Positions 1 through 9,241 of a stretch of DNA of 64,000 bases are shown here, in pieces; the first letter of the stretch is position 1, and every line of letters begins with the position of its first letter. The stretch lies in assembly GCA_030533445.1 (NCBI GenBank), contig JARPUW010000258.1:186001-250000 (forward strand), in the 5' to 3' direction. Source of the DNA: Cyprinodon diabolis. Lineage: Eukaryota; Chordata; Actinopteri; Cyprinodontiformes; Cyprinodontidae. The position numbers and the translations under genes are program-made. The notes beneath the pieces were generated by a model. It was given only the letters and a program-made list of their open reading frames with translations. It had not been told where the DNA came from and did not search any database.

Positions 1-168
1 ATGCTGATGGTGAAAATGTTTTTTGAATAACTCATATGGTTTTTGATCAGTAGTCGTTTGTTCGGTGCCGTTCTTCCCATACAAAAAAGCCTGGGAAGAA
101 GAAACCAATAGTGAGTGCAGCTGTTGTCTGTGTCAGTGAGAGGCTCGTTAAGCGTTGTCAAGGTTACC
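1..168 (+). repeat. Partial unit at left edge (end of monomer 7)
   Basis: This is the distal end of a unit that begins outside the window. It matches 3170-3337 apart from a few substitutions, for example CATATGG in place of CATACGG near 31-37. The same CATATGG variant recurs in unit 11 near 35463. Confidence 0.93.
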
Positions 169-990
169 AAGCTTCAAACAGATTTTACCTCTGCTGTTTT
201 AAACAGCACATATTAATCTAATGGAGGGTGAAAGGACTGATTTAACATTGGGAAATGGATACTATATGACTGCTGTCCATGACACTTCCCTTGCCACTCA
301 GCACTGATAGACTTTCAAAATAAGACTCCAGGGACCCTACAAAATAAAAGCCTCTATATTTTTTACATATATTTATTGCCCTATATGGCTCAACATTATG
401 ACCCAAACTCAACCCCGTTTTAGAGAATAGACTCTAGGAGACTGTTTAAAACACACCCTATAGCAAATTTCAAAATAAAAGCCTCCCATTTCCGCTTCAT
501 CTACTGCCCTAATAACATGGAAAAAGAGTGATTTAACGATTGGAAAGTAATCAACTATCATTGACGGATCTGAACATTTTCTATAAACACAACTCTGTTG
601 GACTTTCAAAATAAGACTCCAGGGACCCTACAAAATAAAAGCCTCTAGATTATACTAATGCATTAATTGATGCAAATGGCTCAACATTATGACCCAAACT
701 CTTCCAGGTTGTTTTTATTAGACTCTAGTGACCTTTTCAAAACACACCCCAGAGCAAATTTCACAATAAAAGTCTCCCATTTACTCTGTAATACAGCAAC
801 TATTCACCTAATAACATGGAAAACCAGTGATTTAACATTTGGAAATGGATTCTATATCACTGCTGGGCGTGACCCATCTTTTGATGCACATTCATGATAG
901 ACTTTCAAAATAAGACTACAAGGACTCTACAGAATAAAAGCCTCTTCCTTATACACACTCATACATTCTGGCATATTGCTCATTGCCATT
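169..990 (+). repeat. AT-rich block of three ~295-base sub-repeats (reference copy in unit 1)
   Basis: GACTTTCAAAATAAGACT recurs at 310, 601 and 900 (spacing 291 and 299), followed each time by GGGACCCTACAAAATAAAAG or a close variant. ATGGCTCAACATTATGACCC recurs at 385 and 676. AACATGGAAAA or TTTAACATT-like stretches recur within each copy. The block is therefore about three diverged ~295-base copies, the first truncated on its left. Each copy carries AATAAA, the core polyadenylation signal, but in such AT-rich sequence this is weak evidence. Nothing coding is seen. Confidence 0.85.
192..208. repeat. Palindrome TGCTGTTT-T-AAACAGCA
   Basis: Perfect 8-base inverted arms with one central base, 23 bases after the unit start. 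It is repeated at the equivalent place in every unit I inspected. Function unknown. Confidence 0.8.
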
Positions 991-1222
991 GGTGATTTCA
1001 TCACTGCAATGGCTCTTAGAAGGCGGGCGGAGCCCGCCAATGGTAACAGGCGGGCGGAGCCCGCCAAAGGTGATTACATCACTGCAATGGCTCTTAGCAG
1101 GCGGGCGGAGCCCGCCATTGGTGATTTCATCACTGCAATGGCTCTTAGAAGGCGGGCAGAGCCCGCCATTGGTGATTTTTTTCTTCACTGAGATGGCTCC
1201 CAGCAGGCGGGCGAAGCCCGCC
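991..1222. repeat. GC-hairpin minisatellite (reference copy in unit 1)
   Basis: Five boxes of the form GGCGGGC-NNN-GCCCGCC lie at 1022-1038, 1049-1065, 1100-1116, 1151-1167 and 1206-1222, spaced 27, 51, 51 and 55 bases. The 51-base linker (GCCATTGGTGAT-TTC-ATCAC-TG-CAATGGC) can fold as a second hairpin. Three boxes include GGGCGG, the GC-box bound by Sp1-type factors; in the others the loop reads AGA or GAA. Because 51 is a multiple of three, both strands show open frames here; I read these as incidental. Confidence 0.92.
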
Positions 1223-1393
1223 AACTGGGCTTTACCCACTGTGTTTCAATATGGACAACCCATATTACCCTTGTGCATCATACGCTGTGCACGTCTATTT
1301 CCCAGATTTCAGCACAAGTGGCACACAGCTCTCTTTGCCCATGAACTTGCCCTCTTTCCTTCCCTCAGCAGCCCTCAAAGGCGTAAGCAGTTG

Positions 1394-1448
1394 GTCTGGG
1401 GAGCCCCGACGTCACTTGCCAGGGCCGTATTGGCCCGGTTCCCCAGAC
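1394..1448. other. Nested GC-rich inverted repeat (reference copy)
   Basis: GTCTGGGGAGCC at 1394-1405 pairs with GGTTCCCCAGAC at 1437-1448 (12 positions, one G-T). Inside it GGGCC-GTATT-GGCCC forms a second perfect 5-base stem. Conserved in nearly all units, with small changes in units 12 and 15 that weaken the outer stem. Structural potential only; no known RNA family is recognised. Confidence 0.7.
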
Positions 1449-1450
1449 GG

Positions 1451-1465
1451 GCAGTAGGTGGCCCC
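1451..1465 (+). promoter_or_regulatory. CTCF-like motif GCAGTAGGTGGCCCC, one per unit
   Basis: The known vertebrate CTCF core is CCASYAGRKGGCRSY. This site matches 13 of 15 positions, including the whole CASYAGRKGGC core. The same motif starts at 4619, 7758, 10524, 14097, 17242, 20551, 23720, 26888, 30261, 33714, 36909, 40078, 43118, 47181, 50355, 54435, 57135, 60414 and 63582, always on the + strand and always just before the AT palindrome. Binding is inferred from the motif only. Confidence 0.5.
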
Positions 1466-1469
1466 CCTC

Positions 1470-1489
1470 AAAATTTCTTTAGAAATTTT
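1470..1489. repeat. Perfect 20-base AT palindrome AAAATTTCTTTAGAAATTTT
   Basis: Nine-base arms with a TT centre, immediately 3' of GTGGCCCCCCTC. It lies at the boundary where the 60-base core is inserted or lost, in every unit (for example 10543-10562 in unit 4). It could extrude as a cruciform or mark a breakage-prone point. Confidence 0.85.
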
Positions 1490-1587
1490 CTAGTTATTAT
1501 AATTCTCCCGTATACCCAAAACTTCGGCGCGTAACTAGTCCCGCACGGTTTGGCGGATCGGGCCCAAAGTTGGCACACGCGTCGGGA

Positions 1588-1616
1588 CCAATGGGGTGAT
1601 GTGTGCTTGTATAAAA
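1588..1616 (+). promoter_or_regulatory. CCAAT and TATAAAA pair (promoter-like, reference copy)
   Basis: CCAAT at 1588-1592 and TATAAAA at 1610-1616 sit about 370 bases downstream of the GGGCGG boxes, inside a CpG-rich stretch. TATAAAA is at the same phase in all 20 units. If functional, transcription would begin near 1640 on the + strand. The CCAAT-TATA spacing is shorter than usual, so this may be chance. Confidence 0.3.
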
Positions 1617-1745
1617 CTTTCTCATTAGTCCGAAGGTTTGCGAATTATTAGCGAAAACGTCGCAAAAAAATCCCATAGGAAATGAATGGGGAGAGGGAAA
1701 AAAAAGCATAAAAAACAGCACTTCACTGTGTCGGCATACATTCAC

Positions 1746-3337
1746 CTAGAAAAACAGTTTGAAGCTCAGTTTGTAGATAAATCCTTCGTCTATTTAAAAC
1801 TGAAGACGGTATGTTGATAACTGCTACGGTTTTTGTATAATCAGACCTCAAGCGCCACAAAGTTTTAGCAAAATCCAGCCTGCTAGAGTGGAGCAACTGA
1901 AAAGCTAGAGTGTGAGGCAGGCGTTTTTTAAACACAAAAAAACATTTTAAACTCGCCCTCACGGCCACATATTTATAGCTAGAGTCACCATTTTTGGTCA
2001 GTTTGTAGACTGAAATCTCTGGACCCACACAATATCTTCGGAATTACGGTAGGATTAATACTTTTCCTTAAAAACCCTCCAGACCGACCTAAAGTCGATG
2101 AAAATCAGAGCCGTTTTTCATTGGTTTTGGAGCAGAAGAGGGGAGAAAAACGAATCAGACTATGTGTTTTAAACTCGTCATAAATATTTTTCTGAATGAC
2201 ACACATACACCAAAGTTGGCATAGTTGGAGTCGAAGGATGACTGACGCTCACGGTGAAAAAATTTTTTGAATAACTCATACGGTTTTTGCTCAGCAGTCG
2301 TTTGTTCGGAGGACATTTTAAGCACCTGAAAGCTGAGTGACAGTGACCTGCTGCAGCTAGCTCAATTAGAAGCTTAGGTGTGATGAAACGTTTTTTCTTT
2401 TTCTTTCTCTTCCCATTCAGTTTGTAGATGACCTACAGCCATGAAAGTTACTCCAATTGAAGACAAGATATAGCTGTCGCTTAGATAAAAAGAATTTTTC
2501 AGATACCTTTTACGGTTTTTACTCAGCAGTCGTTTGTTCGGAGGGGTGCTTTAGCAGCTAAAAGGTGAGTGAGAGTGAGGTCCTGCAGTTCAAACAAAGG
2601 GAGGAGCAGGTGGGCCAACCATTTTGTTTGTGCTTCGTTTTGGGTTGTGAAAGACCTACAGACATGAAGGTTACCCCAGTCTGAGACAAAGGATAGATGT
2701 TGCTTTCACTGAAAGAATTTTTCAGATACCTTTTACGGTTTTTGCTCAGCAGTCGTTTGTTCGGAGGGTAAGCACCTGGAAGCTAGCTGACAGTTAGCTT
2801 CTGCAGCAGCCTGCTACAGTGCAGCTGCTGAAATCTTAGTGTGAGGCGGCCATTTTTTTAAGATCAAACATCTTATTCTCGCCCTCACGGCCACATATTT
2901 GGAGCTACAGTCACCATTTTTGGTCAGTTTGTAGACTGAAACCTCTGGACTCACACAATGTCTTCGGAATTACGGTAGGATTAATACTTTTCCTTAAAAA
3001 CCCTCCAGACCAACCTAAAGTCGATGAGAGTTTCAGCCTTTCTCTATTCTTTTTGAGCTGAAGATGGGAGAGAAACGAATCAGACTATGTGTTTTCAACT
3101 CGTCATAAATATTTTTCTGAATGACACACATACACCAAAGTTGGTATAGTTGGAGTCGAAGGATTGCTGATGCTCATGGTGAAAATGTTTTTTGAATAAC
3201 TCATACGGTTTTTGATCAGTAGTCGTTTGTTCGGTGCCGTTCTTCCCATACAAAAAAGCCTGGGAAGAAGAAACCAATAGTGAGTGCAGCTGTTGTCTGT
3301 GTCAGTGAGAGGCTCCTTAAGCGTTGTCAAGGTTACC
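1746..3337 (+). repeat. Block of seven ~230-base monomers (reference copy)
   Basis: ACGGT anchors the monomers at 1826, 2046, 2280, 2512, 2735, 2972 and 3205 (spacings 220, 234, 232, 223, 237, 233). Several monomers begin near CAGTTTGTAGA or a relative. Monomers 3, 4, 5 and 7 end in ACGGTTTTTNNTCAGNAGTCG followed by TTTGTTCGG. Monomers 2-3 and 6-7 resemble each other most, at a distance of 926 bases (four monomers). Individual monomers are well diverged, so this layer is older than the 3.17-kb array. Confidence 0.85.
2421..2564 (+). other. Candidate noncoding exon between consensus splice signals
   Basis: A long pyrimidine tract (about 2390-2417) ends in CAG at 2420, and AAAG|GTGAGT occurs at 2561-2570. 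Together they define a possible 144-base exon. Stops occur early in all three frames, so it would be noncoding. A possible upstream donor ACG|GTATGT lies at 1809. Both signals are kept in most units because the units are near-identical, so conservation is not independent evidence. Confidence 0.2.
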
Positions 3338-6300
3338 AAGCTTCAAACAGATTTTACCTCTGCTGTTTTAAACAGCACATATTAATCTAATGGAGGGTGA
3401 AAGGACTGATTTAACATTGGGAAATGGATACTATATGACTGCTGTCCATGACACTTCCCTTGCCACTCAGCACTGATAGACTTTCAAAATAAGACTCCAG
3501 GGACCCTACAAAATAAAAGCCTCTATATTTTTTACATATATTTATTGCCCTATATGGCTCAACATTATGACCCAAACTCAACCCCGTTTTAGAGAATAGA
3601 CTCTGGGAGACTGTTTAAAACACACCCTATAGCAAATTTCAAAATAAAAGCCTCCCATTTCCGCTTCATCTACTGCCCTAATAACATGGAAAAAGAGTGA
3701 TTTAACGATTGGAAAGTAATCAACTATCATTGACGGGTCTGAACATTTTCTATAAACACAACTCTGTTGGACTTTCAAAATAAGACTCCAGGGACCCTAC
3801 AAAATAAAAGCCTCTAGATTATACTAATGCATTAATTGATGCAAATGGCTCAACATTATGACCCAAACTCTTCCAGGTTGTTTTTATTAGACTCTAGTGA
3901 CCTTTTCAAAACACACCCAGAGCAAATTTCACAATAAAAGTTTCCCATTTACTCTGTAATACAGCAACTATTCACCTAATAACATGGAAAACCAGTGATT
4001 TAACATTTGGAAATGGATTCTATATCACTGCTGGGCGTGACCCATCTTTTGATGCACATTCATGATAGACTTTCAAAATAAGACTACAAGGACTCTACAG
4101 AATAAAAGCCTCTTCCTTATACACACTCATACATTCTGGCATATTGCTCATTGCCATTGGTGATTTCATCACTGCAATGGCTCTTAGAAGGCGGGCGGAG
4201 CCCGCCAATGGTAACAGGCGGGCGGAGCCCGCCGAAGGTGCTTACATCACTGCAATGGCTCTTAGCAGGCGGGCGGAGCCCGCCATTGGTGATTTCATCA
4301 CTGCAATGGCTCTTAGAAGGCGGGCAGGGCCCGCCATTGGTGATTTTTTTCTTCACTGAGATGGCTCCCAGCAGGCGGGCGAAGCCCGCAAACTGGGCTT
4401 TACCCACTGTGTTTCAATATGGACAACCCATATTACCCTTGTGCATCATACGCTGTGCACGTCTATTTCCCAGATTTCAGCACAAGTGGCACACAGCTCT
4501 CTTTGCCCATGAACTTGCCCTCTTTCCTTCCCTCAGCAGCCCTCAAAGGCGTAAGCAGTTGGTCTGGGGAGCCCCGACGTCACTTGCCAGGGCCGTATTG
4601 GCCCGGTTCCCCAGACGGGCAGTAGGTGGCCCCCCTCAAAATTTCTTTAGAAATTTTCTAGTTATTATAATTCTCCCGTATACCCAAAACTTCGGCGCGT
4701 AACTAGTCCCGCACGGTTTGGCGGATCGGGCCCAAAGTTGGCACACGCGTCGGGACCAATGGGGTGATGTGTGCTTGTATAAAACTTTCTCATTAGTCCG
4801 AAGGTTTGCGAATTATTAGCGAAAACGTCGCAAAAAAATCCCATAGGAAATGAATGGGGAGAGGAAAAAAAAAGCATAAAAAACAGCACTTCACTGTGTC
4901 GGCATACATTCACCTAGAAAAACAGTTTGAAGCTCAGTTTGTAGATAAATCCTTCGTCTATTTAAAACTGAAGACGGTATGTTGATAACTGCTACGGTTT
5001 TTGTATAATCAGACCTCAAGCGCCACAAAGTTTTAGCAAAATCCAGCCTGCTAGAGTGGAGCAACTGAAAAGCTAGAGTGTGAGGCAGGCGTTTTTTAAA
5101 CACAAAAAAACATTTTAAACTCGCCCTCACGGCCACATATTTATAGCTAGAGTCACCATTTTTGGTCAGTTTGTAGACTGAAATCTCTGGACCCACACAA
5201 TATCTTCGGAATTACGGTAGGATTAATACTTTTCCTTAAAAACCCTCCAGACCGACCTAAAGTCGATGAAAATCAGAGCCGTTTTTCATTGGTTTTGGAG
5301 CAGAAGAGGGGAGAAAAACGAATCAGACTATGTGTTTTAAACTCGTCATAAATATTTTTCTGAATGACACACATACACCAAAGTTGGCATAGTTGGAGTC
5401 GAAGGATGACTGACGCTCACGGTGAAAAAATTTTTTGAATAACTCATACGGTTTTTGCTCAGCAGTCGTTTGTTCGGAGGACATTTTAAGCACCTGAAAG
5501 CTGAGTGACAGTGACCTGCTGCAGCTAGCTCAATTAGAAGCTTAGGTGTGATGAAACGTTTTTTCTTTTTCTTTCTCTTCCCATTCAGTTTGTAGATGAC
5601 CTACAGCCATGAAAGTTACTCCAATTGAAGACAAGATATAGCTGTCGCTTAGATAAAAAGAATTTTTCAGATACCTTTTACGGTTTTTACTCAGCAGTCG
5701 TTTGTTCGGAGGGGTGCTTTAGCAGCTAAAAGGTGAGTGAGAGTGAGGTCCTGCAGTTCAAACAAAGGGAGGAGCAGGTGGGCCAACCATTTTGTTTGTG
5801 CTTCGTTTTGGGTTGTGAAAGACCTACAGACATGAAGGTTACCCCAGTCTGAGACAAAGGATAGATGTTGCTTTCACTGAAAGAATTTTTCAGATATCTT
5901 TTACGGTTTTTGCTCAGCAGTCGTTTGTTCGGAGGGTAAGCACCTGGAAGCTAGCTGACAGTTAGCTTCTGCAGCAGCCTGCTAGAGTGCAGCTGCTGAA
6001 ATCTTAGTGTGAGGCGGCCATTTTTTTAAGATCAAACATCTTATTCTCGCCCTCACGGCCACATATTTGGAGCTACAGTCACCATTTTTGGTCAGTTTGT
6101 AGACTGAAACCTCTGGACTCACACAATGTCTTCGGAATTACGGTAGGATTAATACTTTTCCTTAAAAACCCTCCAGACCAACCTAAAGTCGATGAGTTTC
6201 AGCCTTTCTCCATTCTTTTTGAGCTGAAGATGGGAGAAAAACGAATCAGACTATGTGTTTTCAAGTCGTCATAAATATTGTTCTGAATGACACACATACA

Positions 6301-6503
6301 CCAAAGTTGGTATAGTTGGAGTCGAAGGATTGCTGATGCTCATGGTGAAAATGTTTTTTGAATAACTCATACGGTTTTTGATCAGTAGTCGTTTGTTCGG
6401 TGCCGTTCTTCCCATACAAAAAAGCCTGGGAAGAAGAAACCAATAGTGAGTGCAGTTGTTGTCTGTGTCAGTGAGAGGCTCGTTAAGCGTTGTCAAGGTT
6501 ACC
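3338..6503 (+). repeat. Unit 2 (3166 bases)
   Basis: Reference architecture: AT block 3338-4158, GC array 4159-4390, CTCF-like motif at 4619, no 60-base core, TATAAAA at 4778, seven monomers from 4914. In box 4 the loop reads AGG. The last box has a damaged right arm (GCCCGCA). Monomer 7 carries the shorter GATGAGTTTC and ATTGTTCTG variants near 6192 and 6285, shared with units 11 and 14. Confidence 0.95.
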
Positions 6504-7802
6504 AAGCTTCAAACAGATTTTACCTCTGCTGTTTTAAACAGCACATATTAATCTAATGGAGGGTGAAAGGACTGATTTAACATTGGGAAATGGATACTAT
6601 ATGACTGCTGTCCATGACACTTCCCTTGCCACTCAGCACTGATAGACTTTCAAAATAAGACTCCAGGGACCCTACAAAATAAAAGCCTCTATATTTTTTA
6701 CATATATTTATTGCCCTATATGGCTCAATATTATGACCCAAACTCAACCCCGTTTTAGAGAATAGACTCTAGGAGACTGTTTAAAACACACCCTATAGCA
6801 AATTTCAAAATAAAAGCCTCCCATTTCCGCTTCATCTACTGCCCTAATAACATGGAAAAAGAGTGATTTAACGATTGGAAAGTAATCAACTATCATTGAC
6901 GGGTCTGAACATTTTCTATAAACACAACTCTGTTGGACTTTCAAAATAAGACTCCAGCGACCCTACAAAATAAAAGCCTCTAGATTATACTAATGCATTA
7001 ATTGATGCAAATGGCTCAACATTATGACCCAAACTCTTCCAGGTTGTTTTTATTAGACTCTAGTGACCTTTTCAAAACACACCCAGAGCAAATTTCACAA
7101 TAAAAGTCTCCCATTTACTCTGTAATACAGCAACTATTCACCTAATAACATGGAAAACCAGTGATTTAACATTTGGAAATTGATTCTATATAACTGCTGG
7201 GCATGACCCATCTTTAGATGCACTTCCATGATAGACTTTCAAAATAAGACTCCAGGGACTCTACAGAATAAAAGCCTCTTCCTTATACACACTCATACAT
7301 TCTGGCATATTGCTCATTGCCATTTGTAATTTCATCACTGCAATGGCTCTTAGAAGGCGGGCGGAGCCCGCCATTGGTGATTTCATCACTGCAATGGCTC
7401 TTAGAAGGCGGGCGGAGCCCGCCATTGGTGATTTCATCACTGCAATGGCTCTTAGCAGGCGGGCAGAGCCCGCCATTGGTGATTTTTTTCATCGCTGCAA
7501 GGGCTCCTAGCAGGCGGGCGGAGCCCACCAACTGAGCTTTACCCACTGCGGTTCAATATGGACAACCCATATTACCCTTTTGCATCATACGCTGTGCACG
7601 TCTATTTCCCAGATTTCAGCACAAGTGGCACACAGCTCTCTTTGCCCATGACCTAGCCCTCTTTCCTTCCCTCAGCAGCCCTCAAAGGCGTAAGCAGTTG
7701 GTCTGGGGAGCCCCGACATCACTTGCCAGGGCCGTATTGGCCCTGTTCCCCAGACGGGCAGTAGGTGGCCCCCCTCAAAATTTCTTTAGAAATTTTCTAG
7801 TT

Positions 7803-7868
7803 GGGGGGCCACATGCCGAAGGCATGGCCCACCTACTACTATTGCACATATTTATTCCGCGTATTATT
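7803..7868. repeat. 60-base core minisatellite, one copy (unit 3)
   Basis: One GGGGGGCCAC...CCGCGT core followed by (ATT)3. It contains the hairpin CATGCC-GAA-GGCATG. Unit 15 is the same locus type without the core and with the same three ATT left. Confidence 0.92.
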
Positions 7869-9104
7869 ATTATAATTCTCCCGTATACCCAAAACTTCGG
7901 CGCGTAACTAGTCCCGCACGGTTTGGCGGATCGGGCCCAAAGTTGGCACACGCGTCGGGACCAATGGGGTGATGTGTGCTTGTATAAAACTTTCTCATTA
8001 GTCCGAAGGTTTGCGAATTATTAGCGAAAACGTCGCAAAAAAATCCCATAGGAAATGAATGGGGAGAGGAAAAAAAAAGCATAAAAAACAGCACTTCACT
8101 GTGTCGCCATACATTCACCTAGAAAAACAGTTTGAAGCTCAGTTTGTAGATAAATCCTTCGTCTATTTAAAACTGAAGACGGTATGTTGATAACTGCTAC
8201 GGTTTTTGTATAATCACACCTCAAGCGCCACAAAGTTTTAGCAAAATCCAGCCTGCTAGAGTGGAGCAACTGAAAAGCTAGAGTGTGAGGCAGGCGTTTT
8301 TTAAACACAAAAAAACATTTTAAACTCGCCCTCACGGCCACATATTTATAGCTAGAGTCACCATTTTTTGGTCAGTTTGTAGACTGAAATCTCTGGACCC
8401 ACACAATATCTTCGGAATTACGGTAGGATTAATACTTTTCCTTAAAAACCCTCCAGACCGACCTAAAGTCGATGAAAATCAGAGCCGTTTTTCATTGGTT
8501 TTGGAGCAGAAGAGGGGAGAAAAACGAATCAGACTATGTGTTTTAAACTCGTCATAAATATTTTTCTGAATGACACACATACACCAAAGTTGGCATAGTT
8601 GGAGTCGAAGGATGACTGACGCTCACGGTGAAAAATTTTTTTGAATAACTCATACGGTTTTTGCTCAGCAGTCGTTTGTTCGGAGGACATTTTAAGCACC
8701 TGAAAGCTGAGTGACAGTGACCTGCTGCAGCTAGCTCAATTAGAAGCTTAGGTGTGATGAAACGTTTTTTCTTTTTCTTTCTCTTCCCATTCAGTTTGTA
8801 GATGACCTACAGCCATGAAAGTTACTCCAATTGAAGACAAGATATAGCTGTCGCTTAGATAAAAAGAATTTTTCAGATACCTTTTACGGTTTTTACTCAG
8901 CAGTCGTTTGTTCGGAGGGGTGCTTTAGCAGCTAAAAGGTGAGTGAGAGTGAGGTCCTGCAGTTCAAACAAAGGGAGGAGCAGGTGGGCCAACCATTTTG
9001 TTTGTGCTTCGTTTTGGGTTGTGAAAGACCTACAGACATGAAGGTTACCCCAGTCTGAGACAAAGGATAGATGTTGCTTTCACTGAAAGAATTTTTCAGA
9101 TATC

Positions 9105-9125
9105 TTTTACGGTTTTTGATCAGTA
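9105..9125 (+). other. Junction of 470-base (two-monomer) deletion in unit 3
   Basis: Monomer 5 sequence (CAGATATCTTTTACGGTTTTTG) runs directly into the monomer 7 ending (ATCAGTAGTCG, then TTCGGTGCCG). The shared ACGGTTTTTG is the crossover site. Confidence 0.93.
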
Positions 9126-9241
9126 GTCGTTTGTTCGGTGCCGTTCTTCCCATACAAAAAAGCCTGGGAAGAAGAAACCAATAGTGAGTGCAGCTGTTGT
9201 CTGTGTCAGTGAGAGGCTCGTTAAGCGTTGTCAAGGTTACC

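Larger units (their letters stand above)
169..3337 (+). repeat. Unit 1 (reference form, 3169 bases)
   Basis: Used here as the reference unit. The AT-rich ~295-base repeats occupy 169-990. The GC hairpin array is 991-1222 (five boxes). The nested hairpin is 1394-1448, the CTCF-like motif starts at 1451 and the AT palindrome is 1470-1489. There is no 60-base core; only one ATT follows CTAGTT. TATAAAA starts at 1610. The seven ~230-base monomers fill 1746-3337. Confidence 0.95.
6504..9241 (+). repeat. Unit 3 (2738 bases; two-monomer deletion)
   Basis: GC array 7325-7529 has four boxes. The CTCF-like motif starts at 7758, one 60-base core begins at 7803, and TATAAAA is at 7983. The monomer block 8119-9241 has five monomers instead of seven. 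The length is exactly accounted for: 3169 minus 470, minus 27 in the GC array, plus 66 for one core with ATT spacer. Variants at 6956 (CCAGCGACC) and 7180-7235 are shared with unit 15. Confidence 0.95.

Noticed and set aside
409..609. 66-codon minus-strand open frame almost identical in nearly all units
   Set aside because: It lies within the ~295-base AT-rich repeats, is short, resembles no known protein, and is broken in the divergent unit 12 without sign of compensating constraint.
671..680. Octamer motif ATGCAAAT in the AT block
   Set aside because: A perfect 8-base match is easily expected by chance in AT-rich DNA; nothing around it supports an enhancer role.
991..1222. Rho-independent terminators or bacterial REP elements
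   Set aside because: The GC hairpins are not followed by consistent U-tracts. They are tandem at 51 bases within a eukaryotic-style satellite, and no bacterial genes are present.
1723..2028. 101-codon minus-strand open frame present in most units
   Set aside because: Its conservation follows from unit homogenisation. It overlaps monomers 1-2 of the satellite, shows no recognisable domain, and a single base change removes its start in units 3 and 17.
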